A stretch of DNA of 64,000 nucleotides from Bog-756 sp963829235 (GTDB lineage: Bacteria > Actinomycetota > Acidimicrobiia > Acidimicrobiales > RAAP-2): the NCBI GenBank assembly GCA_963829235.1, contig CAWHIF010000005.1, forward strand, positions 124,001 to 188,000. The letters run 5' to 3'. The position numbers and the translations under genes are program-made. Of this stretch, positions 8,185 to 16,476 are shown one piece after another. Each line of letters starts with the position of its first letter. The first letter of the stretch is position 1. The notes under the pieces were generated by a model. It had not been told where the DNA came from, did not search any database, and saw nothing but the letters and a program-made list of their open reading frames with translations.

Positions 8185-9289
8185 TCAGTGCGGTCCCGCC
8201 TGGCCTGGCGCGCGCATGGCCGGCTCGGCCGGGACGTCGGGCGCCGGCTCGGTGAGGTCGAGGTGGCTGGGCAGACCCTCCCCCCGGAAGATCCCCGATG
8301 CCGGGGTGGTCCGGCTGAGGGCGTCCGCCGCCAGCACCATGGCGCCGGCGGTGTAGGACGACCGCTCGAGCGGCGGGTAGGTGGCCTCCTCGGGATACAC
8401 CATGCCCGTCCAGTAGGAGCCGTCCTCGTTGCGCAGCGCCTGCACCCACGAAAGGAGCCGGAGCGCCATCTCGTCCATGCCCAGCGCGTCGAGCGCGAGC
8501 ACGCACTCGGCCGTCTCCGCCGCCGTCACCCACTCGCCGGTGGACACACAGCGCACGCCACGGCCTTCCATGACGAAGGTGTCCCACGAGCTCGCCATGC
8601 GGCGCTGCGCCGCCTCGCCGCTCAGGGCACCGGACAGCACCGGGTAGTACCAGTCCATGGCGAACTCGACCTTGGGGGCGAACGCCTGTGGTTGATGGGC
8701 CACCGCGTGGGCCAGCCGTCCGGCGGCCAGCTCCCAGTCGGGCCGTTCCTGCCCCAGGCGCTCGGCGCAGGCGATGGCGCAGCGGAGGCTGTGGTAGATC
8801 GACGATGACCCGGTGAGGAGGGCGTACTCCTCCAGGAAGCCGGATGGATCGAGCGACCAGTGGATGGCGCCGTCGGGCCGCTGCCACCGCAGCACGAAGT
8901 CGACGCCGGCCTCGACCGCAGGCCACAGATGCTCGAGGCCATCGATCTCGCCGGTCGAGACGTAGCGGTGCCATGCTCCGGTGGCCAGGTAGGCGCACAC
9001 GTTGGTGTCGAGCCGCGGATCCTTCGATCCCGGTGGTCAGGTAGTAGTTGAACCAGCTGCCGTCGGGGAGCTGGGTGTCCACCAGCCACTGGTAGGCCCG
9101 GTCGGCCTGTTCGTCCAAGCCGACCGCGGTGAGGGCCATGGCCGCCTCGACGTGGTTCCACGGGTCGCAGTGCCCGCCCGGGAACCAGGGGATCATCCCG
9201 TCCGGGCGCTGCAGGGCGGCGATCGACTGGGCGGTGGCCATCACCTGGCTGGCCGTCATCACTCCGGGAACCTCGGGGATCGACCTCAT
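8185..9289 (-). pseudogene. Prenyltransferase/terpene-cyclase-like alpha-toroid protein, one frameshift
   Basis: The product has repeated QW-like motifs typical of alpha/alpha-toroid enzymes: QRPDGMIPW, QLPDGSWF, QRPDGAIHW and RNEDGSYWTG. The first ~95 codons (from ATG 9289) end in YYLTTGIEG, and the rest continues in another frame as DPRLDTNVCAYLATGAWHRY. Dropping one G near 9018 restores a single ~366-residue protein. No DxDD or DxDDTA acid cluster was noticed, so the catalytic class is uncertain. The start overlaps the upstream methyltransferase stop by 4 nt (ATGA), giving an operon GT4 - methyltransferase - cyclase-like. Confidence 0.7.
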
Positions 9290-10063
9290 GCCACCGCCTC
9301 TGCGCCGGCCGGAACCCGTTCACCGGACGAGCCGCCGAGGCCGGGAGCGGCCGGCTTCTCCAGGTAGACCACCAGGCTCTTCCCGACCAGCGGGTTGAGC
9401 ACCCGATCGGCGTAGCGGGTCACCTTGGGGGCCTTCTCGATGTCCCACACCAGCAATCGGTGGTACGTGGCCACGGCGGGGTGGGTGTCGTTGGTCGGTC
9501 CGACCAGGCACCGGAGCCACCAGTAGGGGGCATGGAGGCCGTGGGCGTGGTGGCGCCCGACCGCCCGCAGGCCGGTGCCCTGCAGCCGGTCGACCAGCTG
9601 GCTCTGCCGGTAGATGCGCACATGCCCGCCGGGCACGTTGTGGTAGTCGTCGGAGAGCGCCCAGTTCACGAACTCCGGGCCGCACCGGGGAACGGTCACG
9701 GCCATGGAACCACCGGCTCGGAGCACCCGGGCCAGTTCGGCCATGGCCGCCTCGTCGTCGGGGATGTGCTCGAGTACCTCGGAGGCGATCACCCGGTCGA
9801 AGGAGCCGTCGGCGAAGGGCAGCCGGAGGGCGTCGCCCCGCACCGCTCCCAACCTGGCCGTCGTCCGCGTCGAGCTCCCCGGCCACGGCCATGGCGCCGA
9901 ATGTGTCCAGCACGTTGCGGACCTCGTCGGCGCCGGCGTCGAGTGCCACCACCTGGGCGCCCAGGCGCGCGGCCTGATAGGCGTGGCGTCCGAAACCGCA
10001 CCCCAGGTCGAGGAGGCGGTCGCCTGCCCTGACTCCGAGTCTGGCGTAATCGACGGTCAACAT
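9286..10063 (-). pseudogene. Class I SAM methyltransferase (Methyltransf_11 type), one frameshift
   Basis: The N-terminal part carries the SAM motif I LLDLGCGFGRHAYQAARLG, followed by VVALDAGADEV. The reading frame breaks near 9848, inside a GGG run. Dropping one G joins ELDADDGQ to VGAVRGDALRLPFADGSFD, and the protein then continues through SEVLEHIPDDEAAM and LRAGGSMAVTVPR to a 9286 stop, about 258 residues. The ATG at 10063 overlaps the GT4 stop by 7 nt. The acceptor is unknown; a lipid or glycan product of the adjacent glycosyltransferase is an inference. Confidence 0.75.
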
Positions 10064-11418
10064 GGCTGGTTCTCCCTCTGTTCGGCCAGGAGCGCCCGGT
10101 ACTCCGCCGCGGTGCCCGCCGCCGTCACCTGCCAGGTGAACCGGCCGAGCACCCGCTCGCGACCCGGCGCTCCGAGACGTCGGCGCAGCTCGTCGTCGTC
10201 CAGCAGGCGACCGATGGCCACGGCCAGCGCCCCGGGGTCGTCGGGCTCGACCAGCAGACCGGTGACCCCGTCGGTGCCCACCACCTCGGGCAACGCCCCG
10301 CCGGTGGTGGCGACCAGGGCCACGCCGCAGGCCATGGCCTCGATGGCCGGCAACGAGAAACCTTCGTACAGAGACGGGACCACCGCCACCTGCGCCCTCG
10401 CGTAGTTGCGGGCCAGCTCGTCATCGCTGATCCCGGTCACGCACCTGACGATCGGGGCCAGGTCGAGCCGCTTGATGGCCTTGGCCACCCGCCCGTCGGC
10501 GCGGGGGTTGCCGATGACCACCAATTCGACGTCCCGCTCGGTGCGGAGCTTGGCCACGGCCTCGAGCAGCGGCACCAGACCCTTCATGGGAACATCGGAC
10601 GACGACGTCACCATGATCCGGCCGGGCACCGGCTCGACTTCTTCACGCGGTCGGAAGACGGTGTGGTCGACGCCGACCGGCACGACGGTCATGCGCTCGA
10701 GTGCCACCCCCATCTGGGTGGCGATGTCGGCCTTGGAGGACTCGGACACCGTGACCACCCGGGGCAGGGCCCGGGCCACCTTGACCTGCATGCGCAGGAA
10801 GCCGAACCACCGGCGCTGGGTGAACTGCTGCCACGGGTTGGTGGCGTGGCTGAGGGCCAGCTGCCGATCGACCGTGATGGGGTGGTGAAGGGTGGTCAGC
10901 ACCGGCCATCCGTCTTCGATCATGCCCATGATCCCGTTGCCCAGGCACTGGTTGTCGTGCACCAGGTCGAACTCGTCGAGCCGCTCGGCCAGCAGGCGCC
11001 GGGCCCTGAGGCTGAACGTCCACGGCTCGGGGAACCCCGCCGTGCACATCACCCCGAACTCCAGCGCGGCCACCGACGGCGGATAGCAGTTGCGGAACTC
11101 GCGCAGTTTGGGGATCCGGAAGGGATCAGGGTCCCGGTAGAGGTCCAGACCCGGAACCGGGGTGAAGCCGATCCCGTCGTCCACCTCCGGCCACGGCTGG
11201 CCGGCGAACACCTCGACCGAATGGCCGAGGGCGACCAGCTCGCGGGTCAGGTGCCGGGTGTAGACCCCCTGTCCACCGCAGCGCGGATTGCCCCGGTAGA
11301 CCAGAAAGGCGATGCGGAGCCCTCCGGGTGCCGGAGGCCGGGGGGCGATCCGTTCTGGGGCGGGTGGCGGAGTGGCGGGGCCCTTGATCTTGTGCCGTTT
11401 GAGCCCGAAGCTAGGCAT
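10057..11418 (-). CDS. GT4 family glycosyltransferase
   Basis: This ~453-residue protein has the GT-B fold of family GT4. The N-terminal domain starts LRIAFLVYRGNPRCGGQGVY (acceptor site, GGQG loop). The C-terminal donor domain has VVPVGVDHTVFRP, ELVVIGNPRADG and the E-x7-E donor motif in PSLYEGFSLPAIEAMACG, followed by ATTGGALPEVV. It transfers a sugar from an activated donor to an unknown acceptor. It heads an operon with a methyltransferase and a cyclase-like gene, both frameshifted, while this gene itself is intact. ATG 11418 is preferred because the ~21 codons upstream are unlike GT4 N termini; a start as far up as 11481 is possible. Confidence 0.88.
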   Translation of the reverse strand: MPSFGLKRHKIKGPATPPPAPERIAPRPPAPGGLRIAFLVYRGNPRCGGQGVYTRHLTRELVALGHSVEVFAGQPWPEVDDGIGFTPVPGLDLYRDPDPFRIPKLREFRNCYPPSVAALEFGVMCTAGFPEPWTFSLRARRLLAERLDEFDLVHDNQCLGNGIMGMIEDGWPVLTTLHHPITVDRQLALSHATNPWQQFTQRRWFGFLRMQVKVARALPRVVTVSESSKADIATQMGVALERMTVVPVGVDHTVFRPREEVEPVPGRIMVTSSSDVPMKGLVPLLEAVAKLRTERDVELVVIGNPRADGRVAKAIKRLDLAPIVRCVTGISDDELARNYARAQVAVVPSLYEGFSLPAIEAMACGVALVATTGGALPEVVGTDGVTGLLVEPDDPGALAVAIGRLLDDDELRRRLGAPGRERVLGRFTWQVTAAGTAAEYRALLAEQRENQPC

Positions 11419-11502
11419 GGACAACCGAGGCGAGCAGGCACATGAGCCCAAATACTCCCCCGGCCAGGCACTTCGGCGCAAACCGGATCCTGTTGCCGGC
11501 CA

Positions 11503-13125
11503 CTAGCTGAGCTCGATGGCCTTGACCAACAGCAACAACACCGCGATCACCAGGTAGCCGCGCAGCAGATACATGGTCAGGAGCCGGCCGCGTGACCAGG
11601 TGGGACGCTGCAGGAGATTGAGGGCCGGCATGCGCCAGGTGGCCCGTTTGGCCATCGGTGTGACCGGCTCCGGCGGTTGGCGCCGCAGGGAACGGGCGTA
11701 GAGAGCCCCCCCGATACCAAAGGCCGCGATCAGGACCCCGCCCAGCACCGCCGCCAGCTCATCGATGTCGATGTGGCTGAACAGGGTGGTGGTCATCAGG
11801 ATGAGCGACATCACCAACAGGATCGAGACGATCCCCGTCGCCAGCACGTTGAGCCAGGGTCGATTGACCCACGGACCCAACACCTCCTTGTCGTTGCACA
11901 GCATGAGCAGGAAGATCGTGGCGCTGGGCAGGAGCACGCCGGCCAGGGCCTGGACAGCGGTGGTGATGACCCCGAGCGGGGCCCGCGGGATGATCACGAT
12001 GCCGGCCGCCAACACCACCATGGTGGTGAAGGCGCCGTAGAAGAACTTGGCGTCACGCCAGCTCCGGTGCAGGGAGTGATGGGCTCCGAACATGTCGCCG
12101 AATGCGTAGGAGGTGGCCAGGGTCACCGAGGCGGCGCCGATGATCGAGGCGTTGAGGAGGATGACGGCGAAGATGGCCCCGGTGGCGTGGCCGACATAGT
12201 GGTTGAGGCCTCGGGCCACCCCGCCTGCGTTCGTGAAGTGCCCGGCCAGCGCCGTACCACCGAAGGCCGAGGCGGCCACGGCCATCAGCAGGGAGGCGGC
12301 GAACACCGTGATGAGTGAACCGATCACCGTGTCGGCCCGCTCGTAATTGATCCACCGGGGGGTGATCCGTTTGTCCACGATGTTGGACTGCTGGAAGAAC
12401 AGCTGCCAAGGAGCGACCGTGGTACCCACGATGGCGATGACCAACAGGACCGATGTGGAGTTGAACCCGCCCTGCACCCCGGGCGTGACGAATCCCTTGA
12501 AGAACGGGCCGGCCGCCGGATGGCTGAAGACGGCCAAGGGGATGACGAGGAAGTTCACCGCGATGAAGACGAACATGAAGCGCTCCCACCGCCTGAAGCT
12601 CCCGGTGGCGGTCATGGCCACGAGGGCCACCGCCGCGATCGGGACCGAGATGTACTCGCTGATCCCGAAGTACTGGAGGGCCAGGCTCACGCCGATGAAC
12701 TCCGTGGCGATGGTCAAGAAGTTGAGGATGAACAGGTCGCCGACCGAGAAGGCTCCCCAGAACCTGCCGAACCGCTCGTTGATGAGCCGGGCGTGCCCCA
12801 CACCGGTGACCGCGCCCAGACGCACGACCATCTCCTGGTTGACCACCAGGACCGGGATCAGCAGCGGCAGGGTCCACAGCAGGGTGAGCCCGTAGTTCTG
12901 CCCCGCCTGGGCGTAGGTGGCCACTCCGCCGGCGTCGTTGTCCCCGACCATGACGATGAGCCCGGGGCCCATGATGGCCAACAGGGTGAGCACCCGCGCC
13001 CGCCACGACCGCCGGGTGTCCAGGTCGTGCTGGCGGATGGTGCCGAAGGCACCCTGGATGTCACCGACGTGGGCCTCGTCGAGGACTGCGGTGGATGCGT
13101 CGTTGTCCAACGTGTCGTCGGCCAT
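11503..13125 (-). CDS. Nramp-family divalent metal transporter with non-canonical metal site
   Basis: A 540-residue membrane protein with about 11-12 helices. TM1 carries GPGLIVMVGDNDAGG: the position of the canonical Nramp metal motif DPGN reads DNDAGG (62-67). In TM6 the usual M-P-H reads A-P-W (APWQLFFQQS, 238-247). Loss of the TM6 Met, the soft-metal ligand, is known to shift Nramp relatives toward harder ions such as Mg2+. The neighbour upstream encodes MgtE_N and CBS domains, which fits Mg2+. A perfect Shine-Dalgarno precedes the ATG. The 273-nt gap to the upstream gene allows a shared mRNA but also a regulated leader. Confidence 0.88.
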   Translation of the reverse strand: MADDTLDNDASTAVLDEAHVGDIQGAFGTIRQHDLDTRRSWRARVLTLLAIMGPGLIVMVGDNDAGGVATYAQAGQNYGLTLLWTLPLLIPVLVVNQEMVVRLGAVTGVGHARLINERFGRFWGAFSVGDLFILNFLTIATEFIGVSLALQYFGISEYISVPIAAVALVAMTATGSFRRWERFMFVFIAVNFLVIPLAVFSHPAAGPFFKGFVTPGVQGGFNSTSVLLVIAIVGTTVAPWQLFFQQSNIVDKRITPRWINYERADTVIGSLITVFAASLLMAVAASAFGGTALAGHFTNAGGVARGLNHYVGHATGAIFAVILLNASIIGAASVTLATSYAFGDMFGAHHSLHRSWRDAKFFYGAFTTMVVLAAGIVIIPRAPLGVITTAVQALAGVLLPSATIFLLMLCNDKEVLGPWVNRPWLNVLATGIVSILLVMSLILMTTTLFSHIDIDELAAVLGGVLIAAFGIGGALYARSLRRQPPEPVTPMAKRATWRMPALNLLQRPTWSRGRLLTMYLLRGYLVIAVLLLLVKAIELS

Positions 13126-13128
13126 GGT

Positions 13129-13138
13129 TCACCTCCTT
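13129..13138 (-). promoter_or_regulatory. Strong Shine-Dalgarno AAGGAGGTGA for the Nramp gene
   Basis: AAGGAGGTGA lies 3 nt before the ATG at 13125. It is the most complete ribosome-binding site noticed in the window, where most promoter-proximal genes look leaderless. It fits a translated leader mRNA starting further upstream. Confidence 0.75.
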
Positions 13139-13398
13139 CGGGCAGCAACAGGCGCAGTCGGGGTTGGGTCGCCGGTGGCGGACGCGTGCCCGGCCGGAGA
13201 CCTGCAACTGATCGGATCGGATTGGAGACCGGGGGGCCACCGCGTGGACTCCCGGATGGGCCCGGACCGGTCACGTCCCATGGGTCGTTCCGGCCCCGGA
13301 GAACGGAGGGCGTGAGCGGTGGCCGTGCCCTAGGGCTCGACCGAGGACGGGCGGCTACCCTCTTCGCCCTGGTCGGGTTTTCGCTCCTCGTCCACGGC

Positions 13399-14688
13399 CT
13401 ACTCCTCGACCGCTGTCCGACCGAAATCGCGTCTCCAACCCGTCGGGAGCAACAGCTCCAGGACGTCGTCGACTGTCACCACGCCCAGGATCTCCTGATG
13501 GTCGGGGTCGAGCACGGGCACGACGATCAGATTGAAGTCGGACATGGTGCGAACGATGGCTCCGAGGTCCCAGTCGGGATGCATGTGGACCGGTTCCGGC
13601 TCGAGGATCGATGCCAGCTGGTTGGAAGGATCGGCCTGGACCAGGCGGACCGTCGATGCCGATCCGACCAGGTGCCCCTGCTCGTCGACGCCGAAGACGA
13701 CGTTGAGCGTCTCGGGGGGTGCGGAGTTGGTGCGGACCGCCTCGAGGGCCCCGGCGATGGTCGAGCCGGCCGGCATGCTCAAGAAGTCGGGGCTCATCAG
13801 GCCTCCGGCGGTCTCCGGGTTGTAGCTGAGGAGAGATCGGATCTTGCGTTGCTGGGGCTCGGGGAGCAGGTTGAGGATGGGAAGCCGGCGATCCTGATCG
13901 ACCTCGGTGATGAGGTCCGCAGCATCATCGGGAGCCATGGAGGCCAACAGGCGGGCGGCCTCCTCATTGGAGCGGTTCCGCACGAACTCCACCTGGTGCT
14001 CGGTGTCCAACTCCTCGAAGACATCCGCCTCCAGTTCACGATCGGCAGCGACCGCCTCGATGATCTCCTCACCCTCGTCGTGCGACGCCGCCTCCACCAG
14101 GTCGGCGATCTGGGCCGGGTGGAGCTTGGCCAGCTTCCGGTAGGGGATCCTGAGACGGGACGACGGTACGTGGGCGACGAACGGCTCGATGCTGGCCCAG
14201 TCGACGATCGTCCCGGGCTCGGCGTGCTCATGGTGGAGCCCGGGGAGCAGCCTTCGCAAGAACGAACGGCTCGACGGGTCGACGGCCACGACCTCCCAGG
14301 TGCCGTTGACCTTGGCCAGCTCGATCTCATTGGCCCGGATCAGCCGGCCGCCCACGAAATTGATCAGGTGGTGAGCCAGGAGATCCCGGGCCAGCAGCAG
14401 TTCGCCGGGCCGCCGCTCGAAGCGCCGGAGGTCGACCTTCTTCCCGTCGAACCGGACCCGACCCGGCTCGAAGGCGGCCACCTTCGAGATGGGGACGAAG
14501 AGGTCACGGCCACCGATGTCGACCACCAGCCCGACGACCGGTGGATGGGGAGCCTCGCCGGCGCGGACGATCAGGTCCTGGACCCGTCCCAGTCGATCAC
14601 CGGTGTTGTCGACCAACGGCCGCTTGACCACGCTCGAGAGGTGGAGGATCTCGAGCTCCGGGCCGTTCGTCTCTGTCTGCGTGGTCAT
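13399..14688 (-). CDS. PRC-barrel / MgtE_N / tandem CBS protein (no membrane domain)
   Basis: This 429-residue soluble protein begins MTTQTETNG. Residues ~15-130 form two PRC-barrel-like halves (VVGLVVDIGGRDLFVPISKV). They are followed by MgtE_N-type helical repeats (ADVFEELDTEHQVEFV, RLLASMAPDDAADLI), the MgtE motif NPETAGGLMSPDF and two CBS modules ending in ILGVVTVDDVLELLLP. These are the cytosolic Mg2+-sensing parts of MgtE, but the transmembrane channel is absent. The next gene downstream on the same strand is the Nramp-type transporter, so a sensor acting in trans on that transporter is inferred. The ATG is 9 nt after a TACGCT box. Confidence 0.88.
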   Translation of the reverse strand: MTTQTETNGPELEILHLSSVVKRPLVDNTGDRLGRVQDLIVRAGEAPHPPVVGLVVDIGGRDLFVPISKVAAFEPGRVRFDGKKVDLRRFERRPGELLLARDLLAHHLINFVGGRLIRANEIELAKVNGTWEVVAVDPSSRSFLRRLLPGLHHEHAEPGTIVDWASIEPFVAHVPSSRLRIPYRKLAKLHPAQIADLVEAASHDEGEEIIEAVAADRELEADVFEELDTEHQVEFVRNRSNEEAARLLASMAPDDAADLITEVDQDRRLPILNLLPEPQQRKIRSLLSYNPETAGGLMSPDFLSMPAGSTIAGALEAVRTNSAPPETLNVVFGVDEQGHLVGSASTVRLVQADPSNQLASILEPEPVHMHPDWDLGAIVRTMSDFNLIVVPVLDPDHQEILGVVTVDDVLELLLPTGWRRDFGRTAVEE

Positions 14689-14697
14689 CAGGACCCC

Positions 14698-14703
14698 AGC
14701 GTA
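14698..14703 (-). promoter_or_regulatory. -10 box TACGCT for the MgtE_N/CBS gene
   Basis: TACGCT on the minus strand is followed by 9 nt and the ATG at 14688, a leaderless or near-leaderless arrangement. Confidence 0.55.
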
Positions 14704-14733
14704 GACGGGGCACCTGGCCCGAGCAGTGGACGT

Positions 14734-15022
14734 GGCCCGCCGCTCACGGTCGGTCACCCCGGCCGCGGCGGGCCGGTGGCGAGGGACGCCGAGCTCCGAC
14801 GGGCCGGCGTCCGCACCGGTACAACGCTCGAGCGCCCGAGGGGCGCGGAGGGGTCGTCGGCAGGAGTGTGGACCGGTGGTCGGCGCGGGCCGCGCCGACC
14901 ACTGTGGGACGGGCCGGGGCATGGGTACCTCGAGAGCTCGGAATTCGGAGTTCGGACGGGGCGTGCCGGTGGTTCCGACACACGGCGCCCCCACGAACCG
15001 GCGGGACCGGGCGACAGCCCGG
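14734..15022. other. Gene-free segment with four GC-rich inverted repeats
   Basis: The 520-nt gap 14689-15208 between divergent genes holds no credible ORF. It contains four inverted repeats: 10-bp arms at 14734-14743 and 14765-14774; 6-bp arms at 14832-14837 and 14841-14846; perfect 12-bp arms at 14876-14887 and 14891-14902 with a 3-nt loop; and 6-bp arms at 15007-15012 and 15017-15022. None is followed by a T-run. Short arms arise easily in GC-rich DNA, but the 12-bp pair is unlikely by chance. It could be an unannotated RNA, a protein-binding palindrome or an attenuator. Confidence 0.5.
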
Positions 15023-15195
15023 CTTGCCTCAGGCGGTGCCGACCGGGGAGCGGGACGACGCTCCGGATCCACTTGGGGGTTCTCCTCGGTTCATCGGCCA
15101 CACCTCCCCGCTGAAACGTCCTCGCCCACGCGCCCGTTGCACATGCGGCACTCCGACTCTACCCGCGGACGGCGGGAACGCCCACGGGTACGGGG

Positions 15196-15201
15196 TAGTC
15201 T
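15196..15201 (+). promoter_or_regulatory. -10 box TAGTCT for the acyl-CoA dehydrogenase
   Basis: TAGTCT is followed by 7 nt and the GTG at 15209. The spacing matches the other leaderless starts here and decides the start codon, since the reading frame stays open far upstream. Confidence 0.65.
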
Positions 15202-15208
15202 CGACTGC

Positions 15209-16441
15209 GTGGACCTCAGCTATCCCGTCGAGACAGAGGCCTTCAGGACCGAGATCCGCACCTGGTTGGAGGACAACCTCCCCGAGGGCTGGGGCACGCC
15301 GGGCTTCGCCATGACCCGGGACGAGAAGCGGGCCTTCAACAGGGAGTGGACGAAGAAACTGTTCGCCGGCGGATGGATCTGCGCCTCCTGGCCGAAGGAG
15401 TACGGGGGCAAGGGCCTCTCGCTGATGGAGTCGGTGGTCCTGAACGAGGAGTTCGCCCGGGCGGAGGCGCCGCTGCGGGCCGACTTCTTCGGCGACACAC
15501 TCGTGGGACCGACCATCTTGCAGTGGGCCAGCGAGGAGCAGAAGAAGGAGTTCATCCCCGGCATCCTCGACGGAACCATCTCCTGGTGCCAGGGGTTCTC
15601 CGAGCCCGACGCGGGCAGCGATCTGGCCTCGTTGAAGACGAGGGCCGAACTCGACGGCGACGAATGGGTGATCAACGGCCAGAAGGTGTGGACCACCCAG
15701 GCCCAGTTCGCCGACTACATCTTCCTGTTGGCCCGGACCGATCCCGATGCTCCCAAGCACGCGGGCATCTCCTACCTGCTGGTGCCGATGAAACAGCCCG
15801 GTATCGAGGTCCGGCCCATCGCCCAGGTGGACGGGAGTGCCGACTTCAACGAGATCTTCTTCACCAATGCACGCTGTCCCCGGGGCAATGTGGTCGGCGG
15901 TGAGAACAACGGCTGGAAGGTGGCCATGACCACGCTCGGGTTCGAGCGGGGCTCCTCGGCCACCACCGGGCACCGGCGGTTCGCCCGCGAGCTCGACCAG
16001 ATCATCGCCGTGGCCAGGGGAAACGGAAAGGTATCCGATCCGCTGATCCGCCAGCGGCTGGCCGAGGCGTGGGTCAATGTCAAGATCATGCAGATCAACG
16101 GTTACCGGTCGCTGACCGATTCGCTCAACGGCACCCACCACGCTGCCGCCCTCGGTGCCTGCAACAAGATGTTCTGGTCGGAGCACCATCAAAAGACCAT
16201 GGACCTGGCCATGGACATCCTCGGGCTCGAGGGCCAGATCCTCACCGGTGATCCGAAGGACATCGTCGACGTGCGGCTCAAACGGGGACGGGACGACTAC
16301 CCGGTCAGCGACCTGCAGGCATCGTTCTTCTTCTCGCGCTCGGAGACCATCTGGGGCGGGACCGCAGAGATCCAACGCAACATCGTCGGGGAGCGGGTCC
16401 TCGGCCTACCCAAGGAACCGAAGGCGGCCACGAAGGCCTGA
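15209..16441 (+). CDS. Acyl-CoA dehydrogenase family protein
   Basis: The 410-residue flavoprotein oxidises an acyl-CoA at the alpha,beta bond, passing electrons to ETF. Visible features are the N-terminal helical domain (WLEDNLPEGWGTPG, ICASWPKEYGGKG), the FAD-binding middle domain with GFSEPDAGSDLASLKTRA and KVWTTQAQFADY, and the C-terminal domain ending ETIWGGTAEIQRNIVGERVL, where the Glu/Gly region matches the family's catalytic neighbourhood. Length and motifs fit the FadE-like group common in Acidimicrobiia and mycobacteria; chain-length or steroid specificity is not readable. The GTG start is set by the upstream TAGTCT box. Confidence 0.92.
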   Translation: MDLSYPVETEAFRTEIRTWLEDNLPEGWGTPGFAMTRDEKRAFNREWTKKLFAGGWICASWPKEYGGKGLSLMESVVLNEEFARAEAPLRADFFGDTLVGPTILQWASEEQKKEFIPGILDGTISWCQGFSEPDAGSDLASLKTRAELDGDEWVINGQKVWTTQAQFADYIFLLARTDPDAPKHAGISYLLVPMKQPGIEVRPIAQVDGSADFNEIFFTNARCPRGNVVGGENNGWKVAMTTLGFERGSSATTGHRRFARELDQIIAVARGNGKVSDPLIRQRLAEAWVNVKIMQINGYRSLTDSLNGTHHAAALGACNKMFWSEHHQKTMDLAMDILGLEGQILTGDPKDIVDVRLKRGRDDYPVSDLQASFFFSRSETIWGGTAEIQRNIVGERVLGLPKEPKAATKA

Positions 16442-16476
16442 GCCGACCGGTCAGGATCCACCTGCGGGCGACCTGG

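Noticed and set aside
7395..10063. Programmed ribosomal frameshifting in the broken genes
   Set aside because: Five sites in three genes without slippery heptamers or a shared motif make programmed shifting implausible.
13126..13398. M-box (ykoK) or yybP riboswitch upstream of the Nramp gene
   Set aside because: The conserved core sequences of either class could not be found by eye; left as an open question in findings.
12520..15114. 864-codon plus-strand open frame over the Nramp and CBS genes
   Set aside because: Composition is His/Gly/Asp-rich, typical of the antisense of a membrane gene; the minus-strand proteins are clearly real.
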